Assembly (NCBI RefSeq): GCF_019880305.1
Contig: NZ_CP082301.1
Span: 2,418,001-2,482,000, forward strand
DNA length: 64,000 nucleotides
Source: Streptomyces decoyicus
Lineage (GTDB): Bacteria > Actinomycetota > Actinomycetes > Streptomycetales > Streptomycetaceae
Direction of reading: 5' to 3'
Shown here: in pieces, positions 7,325-15,546 of the stretch
Numbering within the stretch: the first letter of the stretch is position 1
How the letters are laid out: every line of letters starts with the position of its first letter
Translations under genes and position numbers: made by a program
Notes under the pieces: generated by a model
Database searches by the model: none
Seen by the model: the letters and a program-made list of their open reading frames with translations, nothing else
What the model was told of the DNA's origin: nothing

Positions 7325-10300
7325 CTACGCCCCGTAAAACAGCTCCTCGACCACGCTGCGCGCCCGCCTCGTGATCCGGCGGTAGTCGTCGATCATCTCG
7401 CCGATGTGGCCCTCCTCGTAGCCGAGGTAGCGGCCCACCGCGGCAAGCTCCCGGCCGTCGACGGGGAAGGTGTCGCCGGGGCGGCCCCGCACCACCATCA
7501 CGGCGTTGCGCACCCGTGCCGCCAGTACCCATGCCTCGTCCAGGGTCTGGGCGTCCTCGGTGCCGATCAGCTCGGCGGCGTGCGCGGCGGCGAGCGCCTC
7601 GCGGGTGCGGGTGGTGCGCAGGCCGGGGACCTCCCAGCCGTGCTGCATCTGGAGCAGCTGGACCGTCCACTCGACATCGCTCAGCCCGCCGCGCCCCAGC
7701 TTTGCGTGCGTGGTCGGGTCCGCGCCGCGGGGCAGCCGCTCGGCCTCCATCCGGGCCTTGAGCTTGCGGATCTCGCGGACCGCGTCCTCCCCCAGGCCCT
7801 CGGCCGGATAGCGCAGCGGGTCGATCAGCTCGATGAACCGCTGCCCCAGCTCGATGTCGCCGGCGACCGGTTCGGCGCGCAGCAGGGCCTGTGACTCCCA
7901 CACCAGCGACCAGCGCCGGTAGTAGGCCGCGTACGAGGCGAGCGTCCGCACCAGCGACCCCGACCTGCCCTCCGGGCGCAGATCCGCGTCGATGAGCAAC
8001 GGCGGGTCGGAGGAGGGGAGTTCGAGCAGCCGGCGCATCTCGTTGGCGACGGCCTGGGCGGCCTTGGCGGCCTCCTGCTCGTCGGCGCCCTCGCGCGGCT
8101 CGTGGACGAACAGGACATCGGCGTCCGAGCCGTAGTTCAGCTCGTGGCCGCCGAACCGGCCCATGCCGATCACCGCGAAGCGGGTGGGCAGGGTGTCTCC
8201 CCAGTGCTCGCGGACCGCGGCGCGCAGTGCGCCGGCGAGGGTGGCGGCGTTGAGGTCGGAGACCGCGGAGCCTACGGCGTCGACGGAGCGGCCGTGATCG
8301 TTGGCGGCCGGGCTGAACTCCGTGCCGTACGCGCCGATGACGTCCGCGGCGGCCGTACGGAACAGCTCTCTGCGGCGCACCCCGCGGGCCGCCGCGACCG
8401 CCGCCTCGGCACCCTCCGCGCGGCCGACCGCGGCCAGCACCTCCTGCTCCAGCGCGGCCCGGCCGCGTGGTTGCAGGCCGTCGGGGGCGCCGAGCAGGGC
8501 GACCGCCTCGGGGGCGCGCAGCAGCAGATCGGGGGCGAGCCGGCCGGCGGACAGCACCCGGGCGAGGTTCTCGGCGGCCGCGCCCTCGTCGCGCAGCAGC
8601 CGCAGATACCAGGGTGTCTTGCCGAGGGCGTCGGACACCTTGCGGAAGTTGAGCAGTCCGGCGTCCGGGTCGGCGGAGTCCGCGAACCAGGCCAGCAGCA
8701 CCGGCAGCAGCGTCCGCTGGATGGCGGCCTTGCGGGTCACGCCGGACGCCAGCGCCTCCAGATGCCGCAGCGCGGCCACCGGGTCGGCGTAGCCGAGCGC
8801 TTCGAGACGGTGGCCGGCGGCCCGGGCGGACAGCCGGGTCTCGCCGGGCTCCAGGGTGGCGACGGCGTCGAGCAGGGGACGGTAGAAGAGCTTCTCGTGC
8901 AGCCGGCGCACTTCCCTGGCGTGCCACTTCCACTCCTTGCGGAGGGTGTCGACCGGCTCGGTGCGCAGGCCCAACGAGCGTGCCAGGCGCCGCTGTTCGC
9001 CCTCGCCCTCCGGCATCAGGTGCGTACGGCGCATCCGGAAGAGCTGGATACGGTGCTCCAGCGTGCGCAGGAAGCGGTAGGCGGCGTCCAGGGCCGCGGC
9101 GTCCTGGCGTCCGACGTAGCCGCCGGCCGCCAGTGCCGCGAGGGCGTCGAGGGTGGTGGCGCTGCGCAGCGTGGCATCGCTGCGGCCGTGCACCAGTTGC
9201 AGCAGCTGGACGGCGAATTCGACGTCGCGCAGGCCGCCGGGGCCGAGCTTGAGCTCCCGCTCGACCTGGGACGCGGGGATGTTCTCGACGACCCGGCGGC
9301 GCATCTGGCGCACATCGGCGACGAAGTTCTCCCGCTCGGCGACCTCCCACACCATCGGCGCCAGCGCATCCACGTACTCCTGCCCCAGCTGGAGGTCACC
9401 GGCCATCGGGCGGGCCTTGAGCAGCGCCTGGAACTCCCAGGTCTTGGCCCAGCGCTGGTAGTAGGCGAGGTGGCTGGAGAGGGTGCGCACCAGTGGGCCG
9501 TTGCGGCCCTCGGGGCGCAGGTTGGCGTCCACCGGCCAGATCGTGCCTTCGCTGGTGTTGTCCGAGCACAGGCGCATCATGCGGGCGGCGAGCCGGGTCG
9601 CGGCCTGGAGCGCCTTGGCCTCGTCCACACCCTCCTTGGCCTCGGCGACGAAGATGACGTCGACGTCGGAGACGTAGTTCAGCTCGCGGCCACCGCATTT
9701 GCCCATGCCGATGACGGCCAGCCGGCACACCGCGGCGTCGCCGGGCGCCTCTTCGTAACTGATCTCCAGGGCGGCCCGGACCGTGGCGGTGGCCAGGTCC
9801 GCCAGCTCGGCCGCGGCTTCGGCGACATCGGTCGTGCCGCACACATCGCGGGCGGCGATGCCCAGCAGGGAGCGGCGGTAGGCGGTGCGCAGCGCATCGG
9901 CGCGCGGCCGTTCGGCGTTCTGGCCGCCCCAGATCCCCTCGGCGAGTGCCAGCTCGAACTCGGGGGTGGTGGGGTGCAGATCGACCGACTCGTAGGTGAC
10001 CAGCGACTGCCAGTCGTACGGGTGCCGGACGAGGTGGTCGGCGAGGGCCTCGGAGGCGCCCAGCACTCCCAGCAGCCGGTCGCGCAGCGGTTTCGCCGCC
10101 ACGATCGTGCTCAGCAGCGCCTGCTGCTCGTCCGGTTCCTGCGCCTCCACCAGCCGGACCAGGCTGTGCAGCGCAAGGTCCGGGTCCGCGGTGGCGCCCA
10201 GCGCTTCGAGCAGCACCGAGTCATCGCGTACGGAGGCGAGTTCGGGGGCGTCGAGCAGCTCCCCGGCCGCTGAGGGGTCGGTGAAACCGTGTCTCAGCAG

Positions 10301-10348
10301 CCGGGCGAAGGTGCTGCTCCGCCGTCCCTGCGGAGCGGGTAGTGCCAT
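7325..10348 (-). CDS. glnE: Bifunctional glutamine-synthetase adenylyltransferase / deadenylylase GlnE
   Basis: A 1007-residue cytoplasmic enzyme that adds and removes AMP on glutamine synthetase. It has the duplicated nucleotidyltransferase architecture: an N-terminal domain with GMGKCGGRELNY and SDVDVIFV (residues about 212-233), and a C-terminal domain with GMGRFGGHELNY and SDADVLFV (about 724-745). Each is followed by its helical GlnD/PII uridylyl-transferase-like region (GPGGLRDVEF; GRGGLSDVEW). The length matches actinobacterial GlnE. It starts 28 bp downstream of the GS-like gene on the same strand, with an AGAGG ribosome site. Its 3' end abuts the long inverted repeat, which may act as terminator. 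Confidence 0.96.
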   Translation of the reverse strand: MALPAPQGRRSSTFARLLRHGFTDPSAAGELLDAPELASVRDDSVLLEALGATADPDLALHSLVRLVEAQEPDEQQALLSTIVAAKPLRDRLLGVLGASEALADHLVRHPYDWQSLVTYESVDLHPTTPEFELALAEGIWGGQNAERPRADALRTAYRRSLLGIAARDVCGTTDVAEAAAELADLATATVRAALEISYEEAPGDAAVCRLAVIGMGKCGGRELNYVSDVDVIFVAEAKEGVDEAKALQAATRLAARMMRLCSDNTSEGTIWPVDANLRPEGRNGPLVRTLSSHLAYYQRWAKTWEFQALLKARPMAGDLQLGQEYVDALAPMVWEVAERENFVADVRQMRRRVVENIPASQVERELKLGPGGLRDVEFAVQLLQLVHGRSDATLRSATTLDALAALAAGGYVGRQDAAALDAAYRFLRTLEHRIQLFRMRRTHLMPEGEGEQRRLARSLGLRTEPVDTLRKEWKWHAREVRRLHEKLFYRPLLDAVATLEPGETRLSARAAGHRLEALGYADPVAALRHLEALASGVTRKAAIQRTLLPVLLAWFADSADPDAGLLNFRKVSDALGKTPWYLRLLRDEGAAAENLARVLSAGRLAPDLLLRAPEAVALLGAPDGLQPRGRAALEQEVLAAVGRAEGAEAAVAAARGVRRRELFRTAAADVIGAYGTEFSPAANDHGRSVDAVGSAVSDLNAATLAGALRAAVREHWGDTLPTRFAVIGMGRFGGHELNYGSDADVLFVHEPREGADEQEAAKAAQAVANEMRRLLELPSSDPPLLIDADLRPEGRSGSLVRTLASYAAYYRRWSLVWESQALLRAEPVAGDIELGQRFIELIDPLRYPAEGLGEDAVREIRKLKARMEAERLPRGADPTTHAKLGRGGLSDVEWTVQLLQMQHGWEVPGLRTTRTREALAAAHAAELIGTEDAQTLDEAWVLAARVRNAVMVVRGRPGDTFPVDGRELAAVGRYLGYEEGHIGEMIDDYRRITRRARSVVEELFYGA

Positions 10349-10376
10349 GGGTGCAGCCTCTCGGTGGCGCGGTGGC

Positions 10377-11738
10377 TCAGAGCACGGGCAGCATCTTGCG
10401 CAGCTCGAAGGCGGTGACCTCCGACCTGTACTCCTCCCACTCCTGCTTCTTGTTGCGCAGGAAGAAGTCGAAGACGTGCTCGCCGAGGGTCTCGGCCACC
10501 AGCTCGCTGCGCTCCATCAGCTCGATGGCCTCGCCGAGGTTCTGCGGCAGCGGCTCGATGCCCATCGCCCGGCGCTCGGAGTCGGACAGCGCCCAGACGT
10601 CGTCATCGGCGCCGGCCGGCAGCTCGTAACCCTCTTCGATGCCCTTGAGACCGGCCGCGAGCAGCACCGCGTACGTCAGGTACGGGTTGGCGCCGGAGTC
10701 GATCGAGCGGACCTCGACCCGGGTCGAGCCCATCTTGCCGGGCTTGTACATCGGGACACGGATCAGCGCGGAGCGGTTGTTGTGGCCCCAGCAGATGTAG
10801 GAGGGGGCCTCGCCGCCGGCGCCGGCGGTGCGGTTGGCGCCGCCCCAGATGCGCTTGTAGGAGTTGACCCACTGGTTGGTGACGGCGGAGATCTCGCCCG
10901 CGTGCCGCAGCAGACCGGCGATGAACGAGCGCCCGACCTTGGAGAGTTGGTACTCCGAGCCGGACTCGTGGAAGGCGTTGCGGTCGCCCTCGAAGAGGGA
11001 GAGGTGGGTGTGCATGCCCGAGCCGGGGTACTCGGAGAACGGCTTGGGCATGAACGTCGCCTGGACGCCCTGCTCCAGCGCCACCTGCTTCATGACCAGC
11101 CGGAACGTCATGATGTTGTCGGCGGTCGACAGGGCGTCGGCGTAGCGCAGGTCGATCTCCTGCTGGCCGGGGGCGCCCTCGTGGTGGCTGAACTCCACCG
11201 AGATGCCCATAGACTCCAGCATCGTGATCGCCTGCCGGCGGAAGTCCATGCCGACGTTCTGCGGGGTGTGGTCGAAGTAGCCGGAGGAGTCGCCGGGGGT
11301 CGGCCGCTGGCCGTCCACGGGCTTGTCCTTGAGCAGGAAGAACTCGATCTCCGGGTGGGTGTAGAAGGTGAACCCGAGGTCGGAGGTCTTGGCCAGGATG
11401 CGCTTGAGGACATAGCGCGGGTCGGCGTAGGAGGGGGAGCCGTCCGGCATCAGGATGTCGCAGAACATCCGGGCGGTGCCGGGGGCCTCGGCGCGCCAGG
11501 GCAGGATCTGGAACGTGCCGGGATCCGGCTTGGCGATCATGTCGGATTCGTACACCCGGGCGAACCCTTCGATGGCCGAGCCGTCGAAGCCGATGCCCTC
11601 GTCGAAGGCCTGCTCCAGCTCCGCGGGGGCCACCGCCACGGACTTGAGGAACCCGAGCACGTCGGTGAACCACAGCCGTACGAAGCGGATGTCGCGCTCC
11701 TCGAGCGTGCGGAGCACAAACTCCTGCTGCTTGTCCAT
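10377..11738 (-). CDS. glnA2: GlnA2-type glutamine synthetase family ligase (probable gamma-glutamylpolyamine synthetase)
   Basis: A 453-residue GS-fold enzyme with the N-terminal beta-grasp domain and C-terminal catalytic domain; the FDGSAIEGF segment and the GSGMHTHLSLF histidine motif are present. The gene beside glnE in Streptomyces is usually glnA2, shown elsewhere to ligate glutamate to polyamines (established family knowledge). At the site of the adenylylated Tyr of GSI-beta, the sequence reads DDVWAL, with Trp382 replacing Tyr, so the adjacent GlnE should not adenylylate this protein. It is the first gene of a two-gene minus-strand unit. A true GlnA cannot be fully excluded without a tree. 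Confidence 0.85.
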   Translation of the reverse strand: MDKQQEFVLRTLEERDIRFVRLWFTDVLGFLKSVAVAPAELEQAFDEGIGFDGSAIEGFARVYESDMIAKPDPGTFQILPWRAEAPGTARMFCDILMPDGSPSYADPRYVLKRILAKTSDLGFTFYTHPEIEFFLLKDKPVDGQRPTPGDSSGYFDHTPQNVGMDFRRQAITMLESMGISVEFSHHEGAPGQQEIDLRYADALSTADNIMTFRLVMKQVALEQGVQATFMPKPFSEYPGSGMHTHLSLFEGDRNAFHESGSEYQLSKVGRSFIAGLLRHAGEISAVTNQWVNSYKRIWGGANRTAGAGGEAPSYICWGHNNRSALIRVPMYKPGKMGSTRVEVRSIDSGANPYLTYAVLLAAGLKGIEEGYELPAGADDDVWALSDSERRAMGIEPLPQNLGEAIELMERSELVAETLGEHVFDFFLRNKKQEWEEYRSEVTAFELRKMLPVL

Positions 11739-11820
11739 GGGTCACCAATCCTTGCAGGTCAATCGGCCTGTCCACACGCGCCGGATCACGCGACGTGGCA
11801 CACCAGTATCACGTGAGGGG

Positions 11821-11836
11821 GTTACCGTCACATTAC
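11821..11836 (-). promoter_or_regulatory. Possible GlnR-type box upstream of glnA2
   Basis: On the minus strand the site reads GTAAT-GTGACG-GTAAC, about 85 bp upstream of the glnA2 start. It resembles the GTnAC-n6-GAAAC half-pair recognised by the nitrogen regulator GlnR, but the b-site is imperfect. A similar GTAACCGTCAC lies at 11869-11879. The call is by eye and weak. Confidence 0.3.
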
Positions 11837-12025
11837 GCACCCTTGGCCTGAATCAGAACCGCCGTCCCGTAACCGTCACCTGGCATCCTTCCCGCGGCGA
11901 GCGGGCCCAGCGCAGCGGAAAGAGGCAATCGGGGGGCTTGGCCCAGTCTTGAAGCGGACCCGAGCGCCCCTCGACCCGGCATTGAAGGGCCCCTTCCCTG
12001 CCCTTCCCCCCCTTCTCTCGCCCGT

Positions 12026-12085
12026 TAGGGAGTGTCCGCTCCAGGGCCTGTCGTTTGGATCAGGCCCTGGAGCGGAGACTCCCTA
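12026..12085. terminator. Strong hairpin downstream of the hydrolase gene
   Basis: 25-nt arms, TAGGGAGTGTCCGCTCCAGG... at 12026-12050 and its complement at 12061-12085, pair with a single mismatch around a 10-nt loop. The right arm includes the TAG stop codon (12083-12085) of the minus-strand hydrolase gene. There is no T-run, as is usual in Streptomyces. Confidence 0.75.
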
Positions 12086-13000
12086 GGCCGGCGGCACCGC
12101 GGCGCCCCGCTCCGTCTCCTTCCCCGTCCCCGCCAGGTCCAGCACCGCCCCCGCCACGGACTCGGGCACATCGGCCATCACCAGATGGCCGGCCGGGGCG
12201 GCCACCGCGAACCGGCCGCCCAGTTCCGCGGCGAGCCCCCGCTGCCGCTCCAGCGCGCGCAGCTGCCGCGCCGACTCGCTGCCGTCGTACGCCGCGAGGA
12301 CGGCCACCGGCACCCCGGGCAGCGGGTGGTCCCGGCGCAGCGCGGCGAGCTCCGCGGCCTGGTAGGAGTAGCTCGCGTTCTCCAGCGCACAGGCCCGCAG
12401 CACCCGGCTGGTGCGGTAACCGGCCTGCTCCCAGGGGTGCGGCGGGTGGCTGCCGACGGTCGAGGCGTGGCCGATCAGCCGGCGGGTGGCGGGGCCCAGG
12501 GCGCGCGGCAGCCCGGCGGCGCACGCGAGCCCGGCCACCGTGCCCGCCCATGCGGTACGCACCGCGCGCGGCAGCCGGGGCCGCGGGTCGTCCTCGATGC
12601 TGCTGTCGGCCAGCACGATCCCGGCGCAGCGGTCCGGGTGCAGCCGGGCGAACGCCTCGGCGTGGAATCCGGCGAGCGAGTGGCCGACGACGGTGGCCGG
12701 GCCGGTATGGCCGAGGGCCTCCAGGACCCGGGCGATCCGGCCGGCCTCGGCGGCGAGGGTGGGCGGCTCGGGCGCCGGGGCACTCAGTCCGAGACCGGGG
12801 CGGTCGAAGCGCACCACGGTGCGGTACGGGGCGAGCAGTGCGGCGACCGCGTCCCAGTCGAACCACGCCATGCCGAGACCGCCGCTGAGGACACAGACCG
12901 GGCCGCGGCCCTCGGCCAGGACGTGCAGCGGCACCCCGTCGATGCGCAGGAACCTGCCGGGGGCGGGGAGGCGGTGGGGGACGCGGAGGAAGCGGCTCAT
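12083..13000 (-). CDS. Alpha/beta-fold hydrolase
   Basis: A 305-residue alpha/beta hydrolase. Visible elements are the nucleophile elbow GHSLAG (near residue 109), an oxyanion-hole region LSGGLGMAWFDWD, the strand motif VVRFDRPGLGLS that precedes the elbow, and a C-terminal catalytic His in APAGHLVM. The substrate is not predictable. The start was set at ATG 13000 because an AGAAGGAGACC ribosome site directly precedes it; a longer frame to 13213 has only low-complexity Arg/Pro codons. There is no signal peptide. It stands alone on the minus strand and ends in a strong hairpin. Confidence 0.85.
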   Translation of the reverse strand: MSRFLRVPHRLPAPGRFLRIDGVPLHVLAEGRGPVCVLSGGLGMAWFDWDAVAALLAPYRTVVRFDRPGLGLSAPAPEPPTLAAEAGRIARVLEALGHTGPATVVGHSLAGFHAEAFARLHPDRCAGIVLADSSIEDDPRPRLPRAVRTAWAGTVAGLACAAGLPRALGPATRRLIGHASTVGSHPPHPWEQAGYRTSRVLRACALENASYSYQAAELAALRRDHPLPGVPVAVLAAYDGSESARQLRALERQRGLAAELGGRFAVAAPAGHLVMADVPESVAGAVLDLAGTGKETERGAAVPPA

Positions 13001-13246
13001 CGGTCTCCTTCTCCTTCTCCGGCTCCGTTTCCCGGTCCGGAGCGCCGGCTCCTCGCGCCGGGAGCCGGGAGGCGGCGGGGCCGTACCCCGGGCACGCGGG
13101 TGGCGTGGAGTGTCAAGCGTAGGCGGGTGGTGGAAAGTTAAGCGGTGATACCGGCGCACAGCACCGCAAGCGGCCGGTCCGGGAGACTCCCGGCCCGGCG
13201 GCGAACGGTGCAACGGCGCTCCGCCCGGCGGGCCACCGCTGGACCC

Positions 13247-13264
13247 ATACCCCTAGGGGGTAGG
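13247..13264. promoter_or_regulatory. CsoR-type copper operator
   Basis: TACCCCT-A-GGGGGTA, an inverted repeat of the TACCCC/GGGGTA type, matches the binding sites known for the Cu(I) repressor CsoR in actinobacteria. It lies about 65 bp upstream of the small ORF at 13327 and on the path to the multicopper oxidase, so that unit is probably induced by copper. Confidence 0.75.
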
Positions 13265-13326
13265 GTGCGTTTTGGGCGGACCTCCCCGCGCGTCCGCCGC
13301 TTCGCCGTTCCGTCGAGAGGTCCGCG

Positions 13327-13659
13327 ATGCATGAACAGGGCAAGGCCGCCATGTGGTGCGGCCTGCTGCTGTTCACCGCGCCGGCCGCCGGCGCCGTCAC
13401 CCCGCCCACGTTCGGGCCCCCGAGGGCCGGGCACGGCCGCCCCGGCGCCTTCTCCGTGCTCGCCCTGACGCCCCGCCGGGACGCCGGTGCACTGACCGGA
13501 CGCCGGGGGACCGGCCTGCTCGCGGCCCTGCGCGCCCGTGTGCCGCGCACCCGTCTGCCGCACGCCTGTGTGCCGCGCACCCGTCTGCTGTACGCCCGCC
13601 TGCTGTGCGCCCGTCCGCCGCGCGGCCTGTGGCCGATATCCGCGCCGCCGCGTCACTAA
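13327..13659 (+). CDS. Small possibly exported protein of unknown function upstream of the multicopper oxidase
   Basis: A 110-residue frame starting about 65 bp after the CsoR-type operator, behind a GAGAGG ribosome-like site. The N-terminus (MHEQGKAAMWCGLLLFTAPAAGA) could be a signal peptide or a single helix, but it is short. The C-terminal half is built from repeats at DNA level: a 30-bp unit at 13538-13567 and 13568-13597, then decayed 15-bp units, giving repeated VPRTRL and Cys/Arg-rich steps. No family is recognised. It may be a small copper-linked secreted protein, or the reading frame may be decayed. A minus-strand alternative looks less plausible given the operator position. Confidence 0.4.
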   Translation: MHEQGKAAMWCGLLLFTAPAAGAVTPPTFGPPRAGHGRPGAFSVLALTPRRDAGALTGRRGTGLLAALRARVPRTRLPHACVPRTRLLYARLLCARPPRGLWPISAPPRH

Positions 13660-13790
13660 CTCCTCGCCCGACTGTCGGTGCTGCGCGTGCAGGAGCGCGC
13701 CCCCCGCCGCCGACGCCCACCGGAGTCCGCGGCAGTGCCCCTCACCCCCGCCCCAGATCACCACCGACATCGTCACGAGGTGTTTCTCCC

Positions 13791-15425
13791 ATGCGTACGC
13801 ACTCCCGCCGCGCCCTGCTCGGTGCGGGCATCGCCGCCGCCGGCAGCGGCCTGCTGTCCGCCTGCGCCACCGGCACCACCGGCTCCGGCCCGCACGCCGG
13901 CATGGACGGCATGAACGGCATGGCCCCCTCCCCCGACTCCGGCGGCCACACCCCGTCCGGCTATGTGTCCCCCGACGGTCCGGAGGTCGCCGAGGCCGAG
14001 CGCAGACGGGGCTCGGGCCCGGTACGCCGCTTCTCGCTGAAAGCCACCGAGAGCCGGCTCGACCTGGGCGGCCGTACGGTCCATACCTGGGCGTTCGGCG
14101 ATGAGCTGCCCGGCAGGGAGATGCGCGTCACCGCGGGCGAGCGGATCGCACTGACCCTCACCAACCACCTGCCGCAGTCCACGACGCTGCACTGGCACGG
14201 ACTGACGGTGCGCAACGACATGGACGGCGTACCGGGCGTGACCCAGCGGTCCATCAGGCCCGGCGCCGCGTTCGACTACCTGTTCGCGGTCACCAACCCC
14301 GGCACGCACTGGGTGCATCCGCACTCCGGCCTCCAGCTGGACCGCGGGCTGTACGCGCCGCTGATCGTCGACGACCCGAGGGAGCCGCTCTCCTACGACG
14401 ACGAGTGGATCGTCCTGCTGGACGACTGGGTCGACGGGGTGGACGGCAGCACTCCCGAATCGGTGCTCAAGGAGCTCCACGGGGGCGTGGACCGCGGGCC
14501 CATGGCCCATGGCGCGACCGAGATGGCCCACGACGACGCAAAGGGCGGCGGGGGCGCACACGCCAGGCACGGCGGGGGCGTCCCCGCCGACGGCCCGTCG
14601 CGGATCCTCAAAGGCGCCCGGAGCAGACTGCTCGGCCACGACGCGGGGGACGTGGACCACCCGTACCACCTCGTCAACGGCCGCACCTCCCGTGACCCGC
14701 GGACCTTCCGCGCCAGACCCGGTGACCGCATCCGGATCCGCTTCATCAACGCGGGCAGCGAGACCGCCTACCGCGTCGCGCTCGGCGACCACCGGATGAC
14801 CGTGACGCACACCGACGGCTTCCCCGTCGAACACACCGAGACCGATGCGCTGCTCATCGGGATGGCCGAGCGCTACGACGTCATGGTCACGGCCGGGGAC
14901 GGCGTCTTCCCGCTCACCGTGCTCGCCGAGGGCAAGGGGCGCTCCGCGCTGGGCCTGCTGCGCACCGGGAGCGGCGAGGCGCCCGGCCCGTCCGCCCGGC
15001 CCAGGAACCTGTACGGCAGGATCATGACCGCGGACCGGCTCCGCGCCGCCGAGTCCGTACGGTCCGTGTCGCGCCGCCCCGACCGCACCCTCAAGATGAC
15101 CCTCACCGGCACCATGGAGAAGTACGACTGGGCGATCAACGGGAGCCCGTACACGCCCGACCAGCGGTACCCCGTCGAGGCCGGTGAGCGGGTCCGGATC
15201 ATCTTCCGCAACCACACCAGGATGTGGCACCCGATGCATCTGCACGGCCACACCTTCGAGCTGCCGGACGGCGGCCCCCGCAAGGACACCACGATCCTGC
15301 TGCCCGGCCGCAGGGTCGAGGTCGATTTCCAAGCCGACAACCCCGGCCTGTGGATGGTCCACTGCCACAACATCTACCACTCGGAGTCGGGGATGATGAC
15401 GATCATCGGCTACCGCAAGAAGTAG
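13791..15425 (+). CDS. Tat-exported multicopper oxidase (CueO/CopA-like, lipoprotein-type)
   Basis: A 544-residue three-domain multicopper oxidase, probably oxidising Cu(I) outside the membrane. The start has a twin-arginine-like head (RTHSRRALL) and a lipobox (LLSACA, Cys near residue 22). All four copper motifs are complete: LHWHGL, HWVHPHSG, HPMHLHGH and the terminal HCHNIYHSESGM with the type-1 axial Met. A His/Met-rich insert (MAHGATEMAHDD and HARHGGG, about residues 240-265) resembles the copper-binding lid of CueO. ATG 13791 was chosen because the signal peptide begins there; the longer upstream frame is low complexity. The CsoR box upstream fits copper control. Confidence 0.9.
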   Translation: MRTHSRRALLGAGIAAAGSGLLSACATGTTGSGPHAGMDGMNGMAPSPDSGGHTPSGYVSPDGPEVAEAERRRGSGPVRRFSLKATESRLDLGGRTVHTWAFGDELPGREMRVTAGERIALTLTNHLPQSTTLHWHGLTVRNDMDGVPGVTQRSIRPGAAFDYLFAVTNPGTHWVHPHSGLQLDRGLYAPLIVDDPREPLSYDDEWIVLLDDWVDGVDGSTPESVLKELHGGVDRGPMAHGATEMAHDDAKGGGGAHARHGGGVPADGPSRILKGARSRLLGHDAGDVDHPYHLVNGRTSRDPRTFRARPGDRIRIRFINAGSETAYRVALGDHRMTVTHTDGFPVEHTETDALLIGMAERYDVMVTAGDGVFPLTVLAEGKGRSALGLLRTGSGEAPGPSARPRNLYGRIMTADRLRAAESVRSVSRRPDRTLKMTLTGTMEKYDWAINGSPYTPDQRYPVEAGERVRIIFRNHTRMWHPMHLHGHTFELPDGGPRKDTTILLPGRRVEVDFQADNPGLWMVHCHNIYHSESGMMTIIGYRKK

Positions 15426-15546
15426 GCGCCCGGGGGCGTGCGGCGGGCGGCCCGCGTACCTCTCCCGGGCCGTCCGTCACACGCCCGAAGCGCCGCCGAC
15501 ACGTCTCCGACCCCCATTGCGTCAGAAAGACGATTACACTGGCGGA

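Noticed and set aside
6162..7337. Long plus-strand frame through the inverted-repeat element (and similar frames in copy 2)
   Set aside because: The protein-like text (such as SPPVSGWVKRGWGR) is repeated because the DNA is repeated; the frame changes between copies and has indels not in multiples of three.
6693..9350. 885-residue minus-strand frame from the repeat element into glnE
   Set aside because: It starts inside glnE in another frame and is composed of Arg/Pro runs and repeat-derived segments.
8102..10273. 723-residue plus-strand frame across glnE
   Set aside because: It is antisense to a clear glnE with both catalytic motifs; the protein is Gly/Gln/Val-rich with no family signature.
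11869..12025. Small gene in the glnA2 upstream gap
   Set aside because: Only short frames without ribosome sites; the gap is explained by promoter sequence and a terminator.
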